A stretch of 64,000 nucleotides of DNA. Origin: Poa pratensis. Taxonomy: Eukaryota; Streptophyta; Magnoliopsida; Poales; Poaceae. The stretch lies in contig CAMZMU010000040.1 of assembly GCA_947311845.1 (NCBI GenBank), forward strand, positions 52,929,986-52,993,985, read 5' to 3'. A program made the translations under genes and the position numbers. Under the pieces are notes generated by a model. That model was not told where the DNA came from and did no database searches. It saw only the letters and a program-made list of their open reading frames with translations. Shown here piece by piece: positions 21,204 through 32,291 of the stretch (the stretch's first letter is position 1; each line of letters starts with the position of its first letter).

Positions 21204-24200
21204 TTACCTCATCATGTTTCTCCACTTGTCCTTCAAGTCGACCTGCAAGATACGACAATTAAGGCGGTTACAGCTTCATGAAATATTAACAAAGAAAAAG
21301 AACTTCCATGTCAAATTCAAGTACTCACCGCTGTTCTACCAATAAAAACATCAGGATTATGGAGCAAAATATCCTTCCAACTGCCGCTACCAAACCTTCA
21401 CAAAAGACAAATAAGGAAAACGGTAAAAAATTATGGACGGAAGAGACACGAAACGGCAACTAAGCAGGAAGAGCAGGTATGGAATAACGAATTCCAACAA
21501 CAGGACAAGACGTACTCTTCCACACCCTTCCTTAATGTTTCTTCTTCGATCGAGCTCCACTTTCTTGCCCTTCTACGCATAGTTTTATTATCTCCCACCT
21601 TCAAAGGAGAAACTGGTATTCTTCTTGGGCTCGGCAGGTGTGGTCTATGTGAGTCTGATCTTGAGCCCTTGGGACCAAGTGAGTTCTCCCACTGCAAACA
21701 AGGGTTCTTTAGCATAGTCGCCAAAACATTAATGTTTTGGGACTTATGATATGAAGCTATCCTACATACTAAGACAATGTTCTGATGCCCAAAGCACTTA
21801 AAATACACCTCTTACTCTAATTAGAATATGGCATGGTTCAATTTGTGAGATATACACTACAGCCGACATGCATAGAGAAAACTCTAAATCAAGTTTACTA
21901 ACGAGTATTCGTCATTTAAGTGTATAAACTTAAATGAATGCAATTAAACATCGACAGCAAATAGACCATCATCGAAAATATAAAACCAATAATACACACG
22001 AAAAACTCACCTGAAAACTCCGGGCCGTAGGGTTCCAATCCATAAAGCTGGATGGTGTGCCTTTCCTCAGTGCCTCATTTTGGTCATTCACAGCACTTGT
22101 ACCAGCAACGCTACAATTAGCTGCTTTATCCATCCTTGCAGCCAAAACCTCGTCTGCAGCTGTTTTTGCAGCTGGTAAGGGGTCGTCCACTACACTACGA
22201 AGGTCAGCGCAGCTTGAGTTGAGAGCATCTATGACTTTATTAACTTCAGGCGTCGAAATCCGATTTACATGAGAGGCCGGTTCTTCAAGTCTGCGCAAAA
22301 TTTCACGTGCTCTTTCTTCCCCAACTGCAAGTTTCATTATTGTAGCAGCAGTTATAGAGAGATAATGACCTTGTACAAACTAGTGTATGAATGCAGCACT
22401 TTCAAATAACTGCAGCTTGCATTCCAAGTGTACGAGTGATGCACGAAAAAGAACAGGACCAGAAAACAGAAAACAGAAATCCGAAATGATTTTCAGGGGA
22501 AGGGGTCACTCATTTCTACTGGGGACAAGTGCACGAATGGCAACTCCAAACGTCATACATCCACCACCTATACTTATCGTCTACTATATCAAGTGTACAC
22601 AAATACATAAAAATAAACTAGAGGCAAAATGCACTCTAACCTAATGATGTGTGGACCACAACAAAGTGTACTAGCATGTAGGACATGCAGGATATAGCTT
22701 GATCTACCACGTACAATTAAGTTGCAGAAAGAGGATGTACAAATCAAGTCAACATAGTATTTGGAGAACATATTCAAGTCATAGGAGTTTCAAACATAAC
22801 ATTTTGGCCATTTAGGTCTCAAAAGCTAGATGAACATGGCCTCTAAATTCTTTGTCGTCATTCCTCTAAGTTGGTAGTTTGTGTTTCTCTCATCTTGTGA
22901 GCCTTTTCCTATCTTCATACGAGACTGCTTATGGTGCAAGGTGGATGGGTATTCTGAACTTGTAATCTGGAGTTCCCAGCAAAAAGGACTCTGTTTTTCT
23001 ATTTCAAGCTTTTTACAAAAAAGCTATAGGATCGCAACAAGATAATTTCTATAATTACCATTACGCACAAAAAAAAAAACAAGTGAGGCTCAAACCCTGC
23101 ACATTGTAGTGCAGAGATGCAATCTTTACCCTCATTGACTATGTTCCTTCAAAACATCACAGCCATAGTATGAAATTGTGGTCTATCATCTGCATGAAAC
23201 TATCCAAGACAGCATATCACGATGTTTACACATGAACTTCAGCTGGTATGCAATGTAACACAAAGCATATTCCAAGGAAATCTCCAAAAAAAAGTGCGAG
23301 TAATTTTCCTAAGAATGTTCTAAACACACTGTCTAGATAACCATCACGGCATAGTAATCATCCTTAAGTAGTGATTGTGACGTGTTTCCACTACATAATA
23401 AGAAACTAGAATCAGATCCTGGAAATGAAATATGTAGAGCTAGATATCTCTCGTTGAACGCTCTAGACTTCTGACCAAATTCTCCACAGTTGCATTTCAG
23501 TTTACTCATATAAGATATGCATTCTCTTTGCAGTTTCACTGATACTAAAATACATCGCACATGCAAACAGGATGCTCACCTAGCAGCGATACTTGGCTCG
23601 GGTGGCCTCGTCCGCTTCACGCCACGTCTCGACGGTGCCGTCCCCGGCAATCCGCTCCGCTGCCACCTCCAGCTTTGACGGGCCGAGCGCGGCCCACTCA
23701 GCCGCCAGGAGGTCCCTCACCCGCCCCTCTGCCTTAGCCCGGTCGCCCCACAGATTCCTCAGCAGGGCCTGCGCGAACGTGCTTCCGACTGCGTCCTCGA
23801 ACTGGTCCGCGGTGGCGACGGCCTCGGGGGAGCCGAGCGCGGGGTCCCCGCCCGCCTCGTCAACCGCGCGGCGCGCGCGGCCGCCTGGGCGCGCGAAGAG
23901 GGCCCGCGCGGCAGTGTCGAAGTCGGGCGCGGAGACGGCGAGGAAGGCGGCGACGGCGAGGTGGGCGGCGGCGACGGGGGACGCGCGGGAGGGGAGGGAG
24001 GCGAGGAGCTGGAGCGAGTCGAGCGCGGCGGCGGAGACCGGGTCGGAGGCGAGGCGGCGGAGGAGTGTGGAACGGAGGAGGCGCGGGGTGGCGTCGGAGG
24101 GGAAGGGGAGGGAGGCCAAGAGCAGGTTGGCCGCGGCGGCGGGGATGGAAGGGTTCCCCACGACGTGGTCGAGGATCAGGGACGCGTCCGCCGGCGTCAG

Positions 24201-24209
24201 CCGCGGCAT
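21204..24209 (-). CDS. TRF-like telobox Myb protein
   Basis: Minus-strand gene with ATG at 24209 and TAA at 21206-21204. Exon 1 (24209 to about 23580) is very GC-rich and encodes an Ala/Leu-rich helical N-terminus (MPRLTPADASLILDHVVGNP). Exon 2 (about 22370-22011) is helical and acidic (EERAREILRRLEEP). Exon 3 (about 21692-21510) and exon 4 (21395-21329) encode the single C-terminal Myb domain, RRRARKWSSIEEETLRKGVEEY and GSWKDILLHNPDVFIGRTA. Exon 5 (21242-21204) supplies VDLKDKWRNMMR, the telobox helix known from telomere-repeat and related DNA-binding proteins. A nuclear DNA-binding role is inferred from that domain. Two junctions are unsettled: exon 1 reads into TAG exactly at a GT donor, and the exon 3/4 join is out of phase by my reading, so the annotation of those borders is approximate. 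Confidence 0.75.
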
Positions 24210-24396
24210 TTTTACGGCGGCGGTTCGGGCGGCGCGCGGATTTGGGTTGGGGAGGGCGGGGACGGCGAAGCGCGGTGCGGCCTTGGTTGTGTTGGCTGCG
24301 ACCTGCGAGGTGGTGGGCTCAGTTCAGTTCCGTTCACCATACGCGAGAGCGGGTGCGCATTTTTTTATGTAATTGAGCTCAAAACGCTATTAATTA

Positions 24397-24562
24397 CTCC
24401 CTCCGTTCCTAAATACTCCTATAAGATGTTTTAAATTTTGTTCACATTCACATGTACAGAAATGTATCTAGACACATTTCATGTGTATGTTCACTCACTT
24501 TAGTGTGTATGTGGACAACATGTGTAACACCTAAAACATCTTATATTTAGGAACGGAGGGAG
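24397..24562. mobile_element. Stowaway-type MITE
   Basis: 166 bp, ends CTCCCTCCGTTCCTAAATA and TATTTAGGAACGGAGGGAG, a long near-perfect terminal inverted repeat, bordered by TA. It sits about 190 bases upstream of the TRF-like ATG, so it may lie in that promoter. Confidence 0.9.
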
Positions 24563-25612
24563 TACAAACCATTCATCCAAATGTGTTGAAAGTTTCACAG
24601 AATGCATAACAATTATAATTTATTAGAATTTGAAATGTGGATCAATCTGATAAAGTCACTGGAGCTGAGTCTGTCTCTCGTAGTCTCGTGTGGTTTCATG
24701 GGAAAAGTGGGGTTAGCGAAATGAGGCGTGTCTTGTTTGAGCGGCTTATATAATCAATGTTTTCTCGTTTAGTTGTTGAAGATCAGCTATTTTTAAGCTA
24801 ATATTATAAGCTATCCAATCAATTTATTATGGCTCGTGCAAAAGTAGAGGTACCTCGAGTAAAGTAGTTACATGAAAAACCTAGTAAGTAGGGAATGTAT
24901 GGTGGTTATGGCCAAGGTCATCAAGAGAATATCTAGTACTCACAGCACTTTAGGTGTTCCTCGTGTTACCGTTAATTTTTTAAAAATGTTTTAAAATTTT
25001 AAAGAAAAATGTGTGAATATTCACGAGATCTGTGTCTATAACCTTCAAAATTTTCAGGTAAATTCAAAAGGAACATTGAGAAATAAAAAGGACAAATCTA
25101 GCATGAATAGTGTTATTTTTTATTTTTGTCTTTTCGTGATACCAATGGCTCAATGCTCTCTCTCAGTGACACACTAGCCCCACATGCAAGGTATGCACAA
25201 AGAGATAGTGATTCATTTCCTCCAAAGACTCTTATCTAAAAATACAAACGAGTACAAAGTCATCCGAGGTGGCCTCTGCGTTGCCTCTTGCGTGTATCAG
25301 CAACTGTAGTACTAAACTGACGGGACAAGAAGTTTGTTGATATCACACTCAACGAGCCACAGAGCTTCATAAACATCCTAACTCGAAAGTGAACGGAACA
25401 CTATGCGATATTGCGATCACGAGTCCATAGAACAAGCCCCTATATGAACAGATTCAAAACTGTTGCCATGACACCTCGTGTATATGCTCTTACATTTGCC
25501 TTTCGGGTTTTGGAAAGCACCACCACATGAAGTGTCAAGCAACCCCACGGGGCCGGCTGATCTATAAGCGTTACCCGCTTTCTTCTATCTTTCACCTTGG
25601 TCATGTACAAAG
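24563..25612. other. Intergenic, includes a MITE-like tract
   Basis: AT-rich. The part at about 24925-25160 shares wording with the repeats at 31010-31740 (AAATCTAGCATGAATAGTG, TCTATAACCTTCAAAATTTT-like). It is therefore probably a partial copy of the same element family. The rest up to 25612 should hold the 3' UTR of the kinase gene. Confidence 0.45.
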
Positions 25613-28600
25613 CTAAGGGCGTCTATTTCTGCGGTTGCGCCGCCTTGGTAGGGAAGTCGCCATGGCTCGTAACCTCCTGACGACCTCCGTGAAGCTCGGT
25701 CTCTCTGACGGCTCGGCTGACCAGCACTGCTCCATCAGCGACCTCCACTGCGGATCGCACGACTCGGGCACCAGAGGTCGCAGCGTGTTGTTAACGATCC
25801 CACCTGGTTGCATTTGGTAAAATGTTCAGAAACAAGAATTGACACTGAAACTCGCCCGGTGAGGTAATGCAGTGTGCATTACGGTATGCAGTTCCAAAAT
25901 GTTAGGAACAAGAATGGCATCGGGCTCTACCAGTGAGTTTAATGCAGTGTTCATTACAGTAGAAGTAAGCAAGCATACCTATAATGGCGCCATAATGCAA
26001 GTCAGCATAAGGCTCTTCACCGGTCAGCAGCTCCCACATCACAATTCCGAATGAGAAAACGTCGACCTACAAGCAAAAGGCATGTGGAGGTAAATAGCCT
26101 GTATGTGTCCTGAAGTGGGTCAGGGGAAGGGTCCTGCGCCCTGGGATGAAGGATGCAGCGGGACAAACCTTTTCAGAAACGAGATTGCTGCTGCCATTTA
26201 ACAGCTCGGGCGCCATCCAAGGAAGTGTTCCTCTCACTCCACCAGAGATCAGTGTCTGGCATTTAACCTTTGATAAGCCCAAATCACCGACCTACAAACA
26301 TAACACGGTTACTGAAAAATCAAAAATCTCCACGTCCGCTTTCTGCGTGCAAACAAGGTGCTGGGATACAGATAATATGTTGTCGCTGTAAGGATTGTTT
26401 GAATTAATTTTCTGGTGTTGCCAAATATGCAGAAAATAGGTGTGTGATATGGAGAATTAGAGACTCTCACCTTGCATATAGGGCGTTGGGGATCTCTTAG
26501 GTTGACGAGCAGATTATCACTCTTCAGATCAAAGTGTACAATATTCTTCCCATGCAAATACTCCATACCAAATGCAACATCCATCACAATTAGCAGACGC
26601 CTGCGCCTATCAAATATCCTGCTGACCAGAAAGAAACTCACATTAAAAGTGCCACCATATGAAACGCATCATCTATTTGCACTGAACAGAAAGCATACTT
26701 TTCATGTCTTTGTAATGCTTGTCGAAGCGAACCATTAGCCATGTACTCGGTGACTGTTGCAACAGATCCTCCTGGTCCATCCAGAACAACACCGTAAAAA
26801 GCTACGACATTTGGATGGTGCAAGGATGCAAGCTTGCAAGCTTCATTCCAGAAATCAGTTTTCTGCAGGCACGAGAAAAAGTCAGAATGAGATAAACCAA
26901 AGGTTGAAAATAAGTGGCTGTACGTTTAACACGGACCATGCGCTGTTCCTCAGAATCCTTCCCAGCAAAGCATCGATCACTGATCCTTTTTATAGCGACA
27001 TCAGAGCCCCTCCATTTTCCATGGTAAACAGTACCGAAGGTTCCAGAACCCAGTTCGCACAATTCTTCAAGATCGATGTTCTTTATTATCTGCAATTACA
27101 AAGGAGGGCGTAAGGATGATTGTTTGAAAGTGCATATGGAAAGCACACATATAATGAACTTATAAATCGTAAATAACCTGAAGGCTATCGATGTCATCTA
27201 GAATTGGAACGCCTTGGCTTGTTTTGTCTGATTGTTTGTTCGACGCATCCTGAACCGTAATACAAGAAAAAATTACAATCGATCAAAGGGCAAAGAGCAA
27301 CAACAGGGAAGAAAGAAACTTCATCAACCTCAATTTTTGGATCAACTGCAGCTCTATCCGAATCAATGTGATCCTCAGAGAATTTAGTTGGTTTTTCAGG
27401 AAAAGATGATTGAAGAACAGATGCTGCCACACCTTCAGCAACAGCCTGTAACTGACATTTGATACTTTCTTCTCCACCTTTCAGAGACAAGAGCAAAGGA
27501 TAAACAACATTTAGCTCATTTCAGTTCTAGAATGATGTAACAATTATGCGGTACTACAGAGCAAATTATATTCGATGAGAGAGCATACTGACCATTGCTT
27601 ATTTGATCAGGTTCCGGGTAGATATCCTTGAACGTAGGGTTTTGAATGCGTGAAAGATTGCCTTCTTCTAAGAGAGTGACAACATTCGAACTGGTGATTG
27701 CAGGAACATGGCCCTCCACATATGGATCTCCAGAAACAACAGGTTCCTTGGCCAAATTGTTTGGTCTTGGGGGAACTACAGAAGCATTTCCAAGTGCTTT
27801 CCAAGGATCCTGGTTTGAGAAAAGAGATTCTGTGTAAGCTGGTTCACGTGTAGCTTCCACACGATCAGTACCAGAAGTAGCCTGCAATGCAGCTTGACTA
27901 CTAACAGTATGGGGAGGATAAACCATGTGATTCAGCATTTCCACAGGATGCGGTGGAGAAGGTCCAGCAGGAGCCTGAACACCAGAGTAAGCAGGTCTCA
28001 CAAGAATCCTTTCGCTTGGAACAGGCTGTTCGATGGTTACACCAATGTTGTTTGAGACAGGAACACTGAGTAACATATTTGGCTGCTGGATTACCTCAGG
28101 ATGGACATTTTGAGCACCAACATTCAGCGAGGGAGGTGGTTGTTCAGTATGTCTCACAAGATTGTCCTCTGGGATGAAAGCAGGAACAGGGAAGGCAATG
28201 TCCAAGTGATAGCCTCCAGCTTGAGATTTGAAGATAGAACCACCATCCATGGTCATAGGTGGATTATCAATTTTCTCATGAAAAATAGCACCATGGGAAA
28301 TAGCTGAGTTTCCTTGCATAACAAATTCTTGTGGGGCAACAGGACCTAAATTAACTCCTTGCATCCGAGCATCGATACCTCTGGCATAATCCTGACGAAG
28401 ATCATGGGCATATTCTCTAAGTGGGTTTGCTACTGGGCGATTTGAATCCTTAAATGCAGTAGCATCAATCCCATGTGGATTGCGACCAACTCCATTCACC
28501 GGAACTTGTGGTGGCTGCATACTATACATCTGTTGCTGCGGATGTTGGTATGTGAAATGATCTTCAGCACGGGAGTGTGGAGGATGCCCCACAAATACTC

Positions 28601-30449
28601 CGTTTGAAGTAGTTGTACTGGAAACAGGTAAAGTAACCATGGTGGGTTGAACCATCGCTCCTGCGGCTGGAGATGGTGTTGCTTGCACTGCAGGATTTCT
28701 AGCAGAAAGTTTTTTATCATACTGGGCCATCTCTGCTCTTGATTCTGCTATGTAATTAGCAGGCGTTGCTGCAGTTGCGCCTGGAACATGCTGGTTGGTT
28801 GCATTCTGTTGATGGAGGCTGTAAAATACTGGAGTAGCATCAGGATAATTCGCTGCACGAGGATTTCCCTGATCCTGGATCATGTTATCTGAGTGGGCGT
28901 GCGGCAGGATTTTCTGGCACATTGTGCAATCATCATACCTCGCTGCTGGCACGGTAGCCGAGCTTAGCACCACTGGAAATGTCCCAGAGCTGGTCGACAC
29001 CGGTGAGCTTACTGTGCTTGTGACTACCGTCTGGACGCCTTGTGTATGTGCATCACTTGTCTGCAAAGTCATATGAGGCAAAGGAGGAAACTGTGAAAGT
29101 GGCTGCGGTGCCCTGTAATTCGGATCCACCGGAATTTGCATTGGCCTTGTGAAATGAAGGTTCTCCATAACATGTTCTGTACCTGCAGAAACAGGCCTGA
29201 AAGTACCAACTGGGGTGGCAGCGGTCGCCATGGAGTTCGTTTGCAGAGTAATGGGCACATACTGGCTCATTTGCTGGCTCGTTTGCACTGGCATCAGATT
29301 GACAGATTGGGATACGCCATGCAGACCAAATTGCTGGGCATTGATGTACTGGAGTTGTTGAGGCTCTATATGCGACTGTGGCATTTGCGGCCTATAAGAG
29401 GCAACCTGAGGCCGCTGCGGCGGCGCATAAGAGGCAACCTGGGGTTGCTGCGGTGGCGCGTAAGAGGCAACCAGGGGCTGTGGCGGCGGCGCGTAAGAGG
29501 CAACCTGGGGATGCGGCGGTGGCGCGTAAGAGGCAACCTGGGGATGCGGCGGCGGCGCATAAGAGGCAACTTGAGCCGGCTGGTGGTGTGGCGCATAAGA
29601 GGCAATTTGAGCCGGCTGATGCGACGGCACATAAGAGGCAGCTTGATGAGGCTGCAGCGGCGTTGGCTCTGTCCTAACAAACACAGGATTTTGCGCCGGT
29701 ATGCCGATTGCGGGAGCTGACACGGTGACAGCACTAAATCCTAAGGACTGAGGAAAGGCGCTATGGTTGCTGTGGCTCCCAGCTGAATACAAATATTCAG
29801 GGGGTGGAACCTCCCGCGGCGACATACCTTCTACTACAACTCCGCCGGCGTGCTCCGAGGCCTCCGAGTTGTGCGCCGACGAGCCAGCGCTGGCGACGCT
29901 CTCCTTGCGCCGGATGGCCGCGACGGCGTCCGCGGAGACGCAGTTGATGGCGTCGATGTATCGCTGGCCCGACTCGTCGACGGCGGCGGCGAGGTGCGAG
30001 CCGGAGCCGGACGCTGCCGCCTCGCTCCCGGAGGCCGGGAAGAGGAAGACGCGGAGCTTGGCGGAGCCGTCGGGCGCGGCGGCGGCCAGCTTCTCGTACT
30101 CCTCCAGCATGTTGGCGTAGTCCTCCGCGCACGACACCGAGATGAGCGAGCCCAGGTCCTCCCCGGGGAGCTGGTACTTGACGAGCGCCCCGCCGCTCTC
30201 GTCGACGGACTCGACCTTCCGCATGAGCTCCCCGAAGGAGGCGGCGCGGGGCACGGAGATGAGCCGCATCTGCCCGCCCACGTACCGCAGCGCCCCGTCC
30301 CCGGACCTCGGCGCGATCCGGCCCCCGAAGCTGCACAGCAGCTTCACCTTCCCTCCCCCCGCCGCGTCATCCTCCCCCGTCGCCACCCGCGCGCTCGGGC
30401 TGCCCGGGTCCACCGCTCCCGCCACGCCGCCGCTCCTGTTCGCCATCAT
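25613..30449 (-). CDS. PB1-domain Raf-like protein kinase (MAPKKK group B type), 1,314 residues
   Basis: Nine exons, all in phase: 30449-27593, 27477-27329, 27249-27178, 27089-26937, 26862-26699, 26618-26471, 26291-26169, 26066-25979 and 25803-25613 (TAG). Residues about 33-120 form a PB1 domain ([19 protein letters not shown]). A long Pro/Gln/Ser-rich linker follows, with a VASYAPP repeat array. The kinase domain occupies about 1030-1300: [20 protein letters not shown] with the VAIK lysine, [11 protein letters not shown] as catalytic loop, GDLGLSK in place of [14 protein letters not shown] and [14 protein letters not shown] and the GDLGLSK form occur in plant Raf-like kinases of this class, which act in stress and hormone signalling; a specific role cannot be assigned. 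I chose the start MMANRSGG rather than an upstream in-frame ATG at 30626 because the extra 59 residues look like translated leader. No lesions seen. Confidence 0.92.
29380..29640 (-). repeat. Coding minisatellite in the kinase linker
   Basis: Eight or so imperfect copies of a unit of about 33-36 bases encoding (P/Q)[14 protein letters not shown] peptides. Units near 29500-29580 are almost identical at DNA level, so copy number is likely to vary among accessions. Confidence 0.85.
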
Positions 30450-31009
30450 CGCCGCCCTAGGACTCCTCGGAAACTCGGACGGTGCGTGCGCTCGCGACGG
30501 AATCACGGGGATCGCGGCGCGGTGGTGGAGTGGGGATAAATTCCAACTTCTCCTCTCTATCGGTGCGGCGGCCTTCCTTCCTTTTCTCGTGCGTGCGCTG
30601 CGCCGGGCTGTAACAGAACACGGCACCTGGCCGGGTTCGACTGCTGCTTAAATTGGAATTCGGGTTGGAGTGAGCAGGAGTATGGGATGTGGAGGCAGTG
30701 AGAGAAACCGGCGACGATGGGGATGGGTTAATTCGGTGGGGTGTAGGCGACGGACCGAATCGGCATATCACCCACGTCTTTGATGGACGGAAGGATTATA
30801 TTAATCCAGATAATTTTTAATCACGGGAGATACAAGTCCTGTCTCGTCTCCTGCGTATCTAGCGCTTATATTTTGGGCAAAACCAATTTACAGTAGAAAA
30901 TTAAATGTCGTAAACATAAAGCATATCGGCTCGACAGGCACCGCATATCGGTCTGACCCGGATAAAAGTTTCGGGGCCAACGCTTCTCGACCCCATCCAT
31001 CCCTAGATA
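30450..31009. other. Leader and promoter of the kinase gene
   Basis: GC-rich to about 30760, then AT-rich. An in-frame extension of the kinase ORF to 30626 exists but resembles translated 5' UTR. No TATA box stood out. Confidence 0.4.
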
Positions 31010-31740
31010 TATCTAGTGCTAACACCCCTCAGGTGCTACTGTGCTACCATTTAGATTAAAAAATATATTTTCAAAGCATTTACGAATAATTATGAACGTT
31101 TGTCCATAAGGAATGTATCTACAACCTCCAAAAATTTCAGGTCAAAATAAAAATACACAATGAGAAACAAAATAGACAAATCTAGCATGAATAGTGTGTT
31201 TTGATTTTGGATCATAAATTTTTAGAGATTGTAAACACATTCCTTGTAAACATTCACACTTATTCGTAGTATTTTTTGGAAATTTAAAATTGAGTTTTTT
31301 TAAATTGGTAGCATGGTAGCACTAAAGGCTCCCTGGGAAAATATCTAGTGATACTAGAGATTAAATGATACCATGATACCCTTCCTGAAAATTCAAATTT
31401 ACTAGTGTAAAAAAATCCGAAAACAATGGTGGGTATTCACAAGAAGTGTGTATACATTCCCAAAAAAATTCAGAACCAAATTTGACATACACACAGAGAA
31501 ATAAAAAAGACAAATTATGAAGTGAATAGTGTCATTTTGTGCTTTGCCTTTTCGTGACATTATTAATGTTGGATTTCTCATTTTTGTTTCTATTCTATAT
31601 TTTGAATTTGCTAGTGCAAATTCTAGGAATCGTAAACACACAACTAGGGAATACCAACAAAAAAGTAACATTTTTTAAATAAAATATAACTTTTTGAAGT
31701 GGTATCATGATATCATATGAGGTGTAGGATCACTGGATAT
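31010..31740. repeat. Two adjacent related MITE-like elements
   Basis: About 31013-31345 begins ATCTAGTGCTAACACCC and ends GTAGCACTAAAGG...ATCTAGTGAT, imperfectly inverted. About 31346-31740 repeats the scheme with ATACCATGATACCC and TATCATGATATCATATG ends. Both contain an internal GAGAAA(C/T)A(A)AAxAGACAAAT segment shared with 24925-25160. Precise ends and TSDs were not resolved. Confidence 0.5.
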
Positions 31741-32286
31741 GCACCCCTTCACCCCACCCCGCCCACCCATAATAACATTCATTCTCGTTAACTTGAGTGG
31801 TTCATAGTTGAGAGATAGAATTAGATTTTGTAAGCTCTTACCTATAATGTCATAGTTGCGAGAACTGAGCTTTCCCGTCACCATGTAGTTGTTTCAAAGT
31901 TTGTTTCCTTTCCCTTCCCAATTTCCACCTGATTTGGCACATGTTAAATTTCCTTTTCACCTTGGCGATAACAGTTTTTAGGACCATCTTATAATTATCC
32001 CTAAATTCATGAGTAAATCTCTCTGTAAGGAAATAACTAGCAATCAGTTCTTTATGCTCAACTTCAATATAGAAAATTTCAGATACTTTCTTGCAATTAC
32101 ACAATGTTGCAATAACATTAGCACACAAAAGCAAAGAATACAATCTTCACGCCGAAACTTTGCTCAAATGCACCTATACAGGTCAAAAGACATGACCAAA
32201 GCCGATCAAGTTCACAAAGACACAGGACATTATTTCCACCAAATATAGATACTTTCTTACATAACTTTGCTCGAATTGACAAGCGA
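31741..32286. other. Intergenic, no feature recognised
   Basis: A 97-codon minus-strand open frame (32143-31850) is Lys/Cys-containing and helical but has no recognised domain, splice context or GC enrichment. I do not call it. Confidence 0.3.
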
Positions 32287-32291
32287 ATATG

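Noticed and set aside
23593..24434. Long plus-strand frames (up to 259 codons)
   Set aside because: Antisense shadows of the GC-rich first exon of the TRF-like gene.
30450..30626. In-frame N-terminal extension of the kinase to an upstream ATG
   Set aside because: The added 59 residues are Arg/Pro-rich leader-like translation with no domain. MMANRSGG shortly before the PB1 domain is a more natural start.
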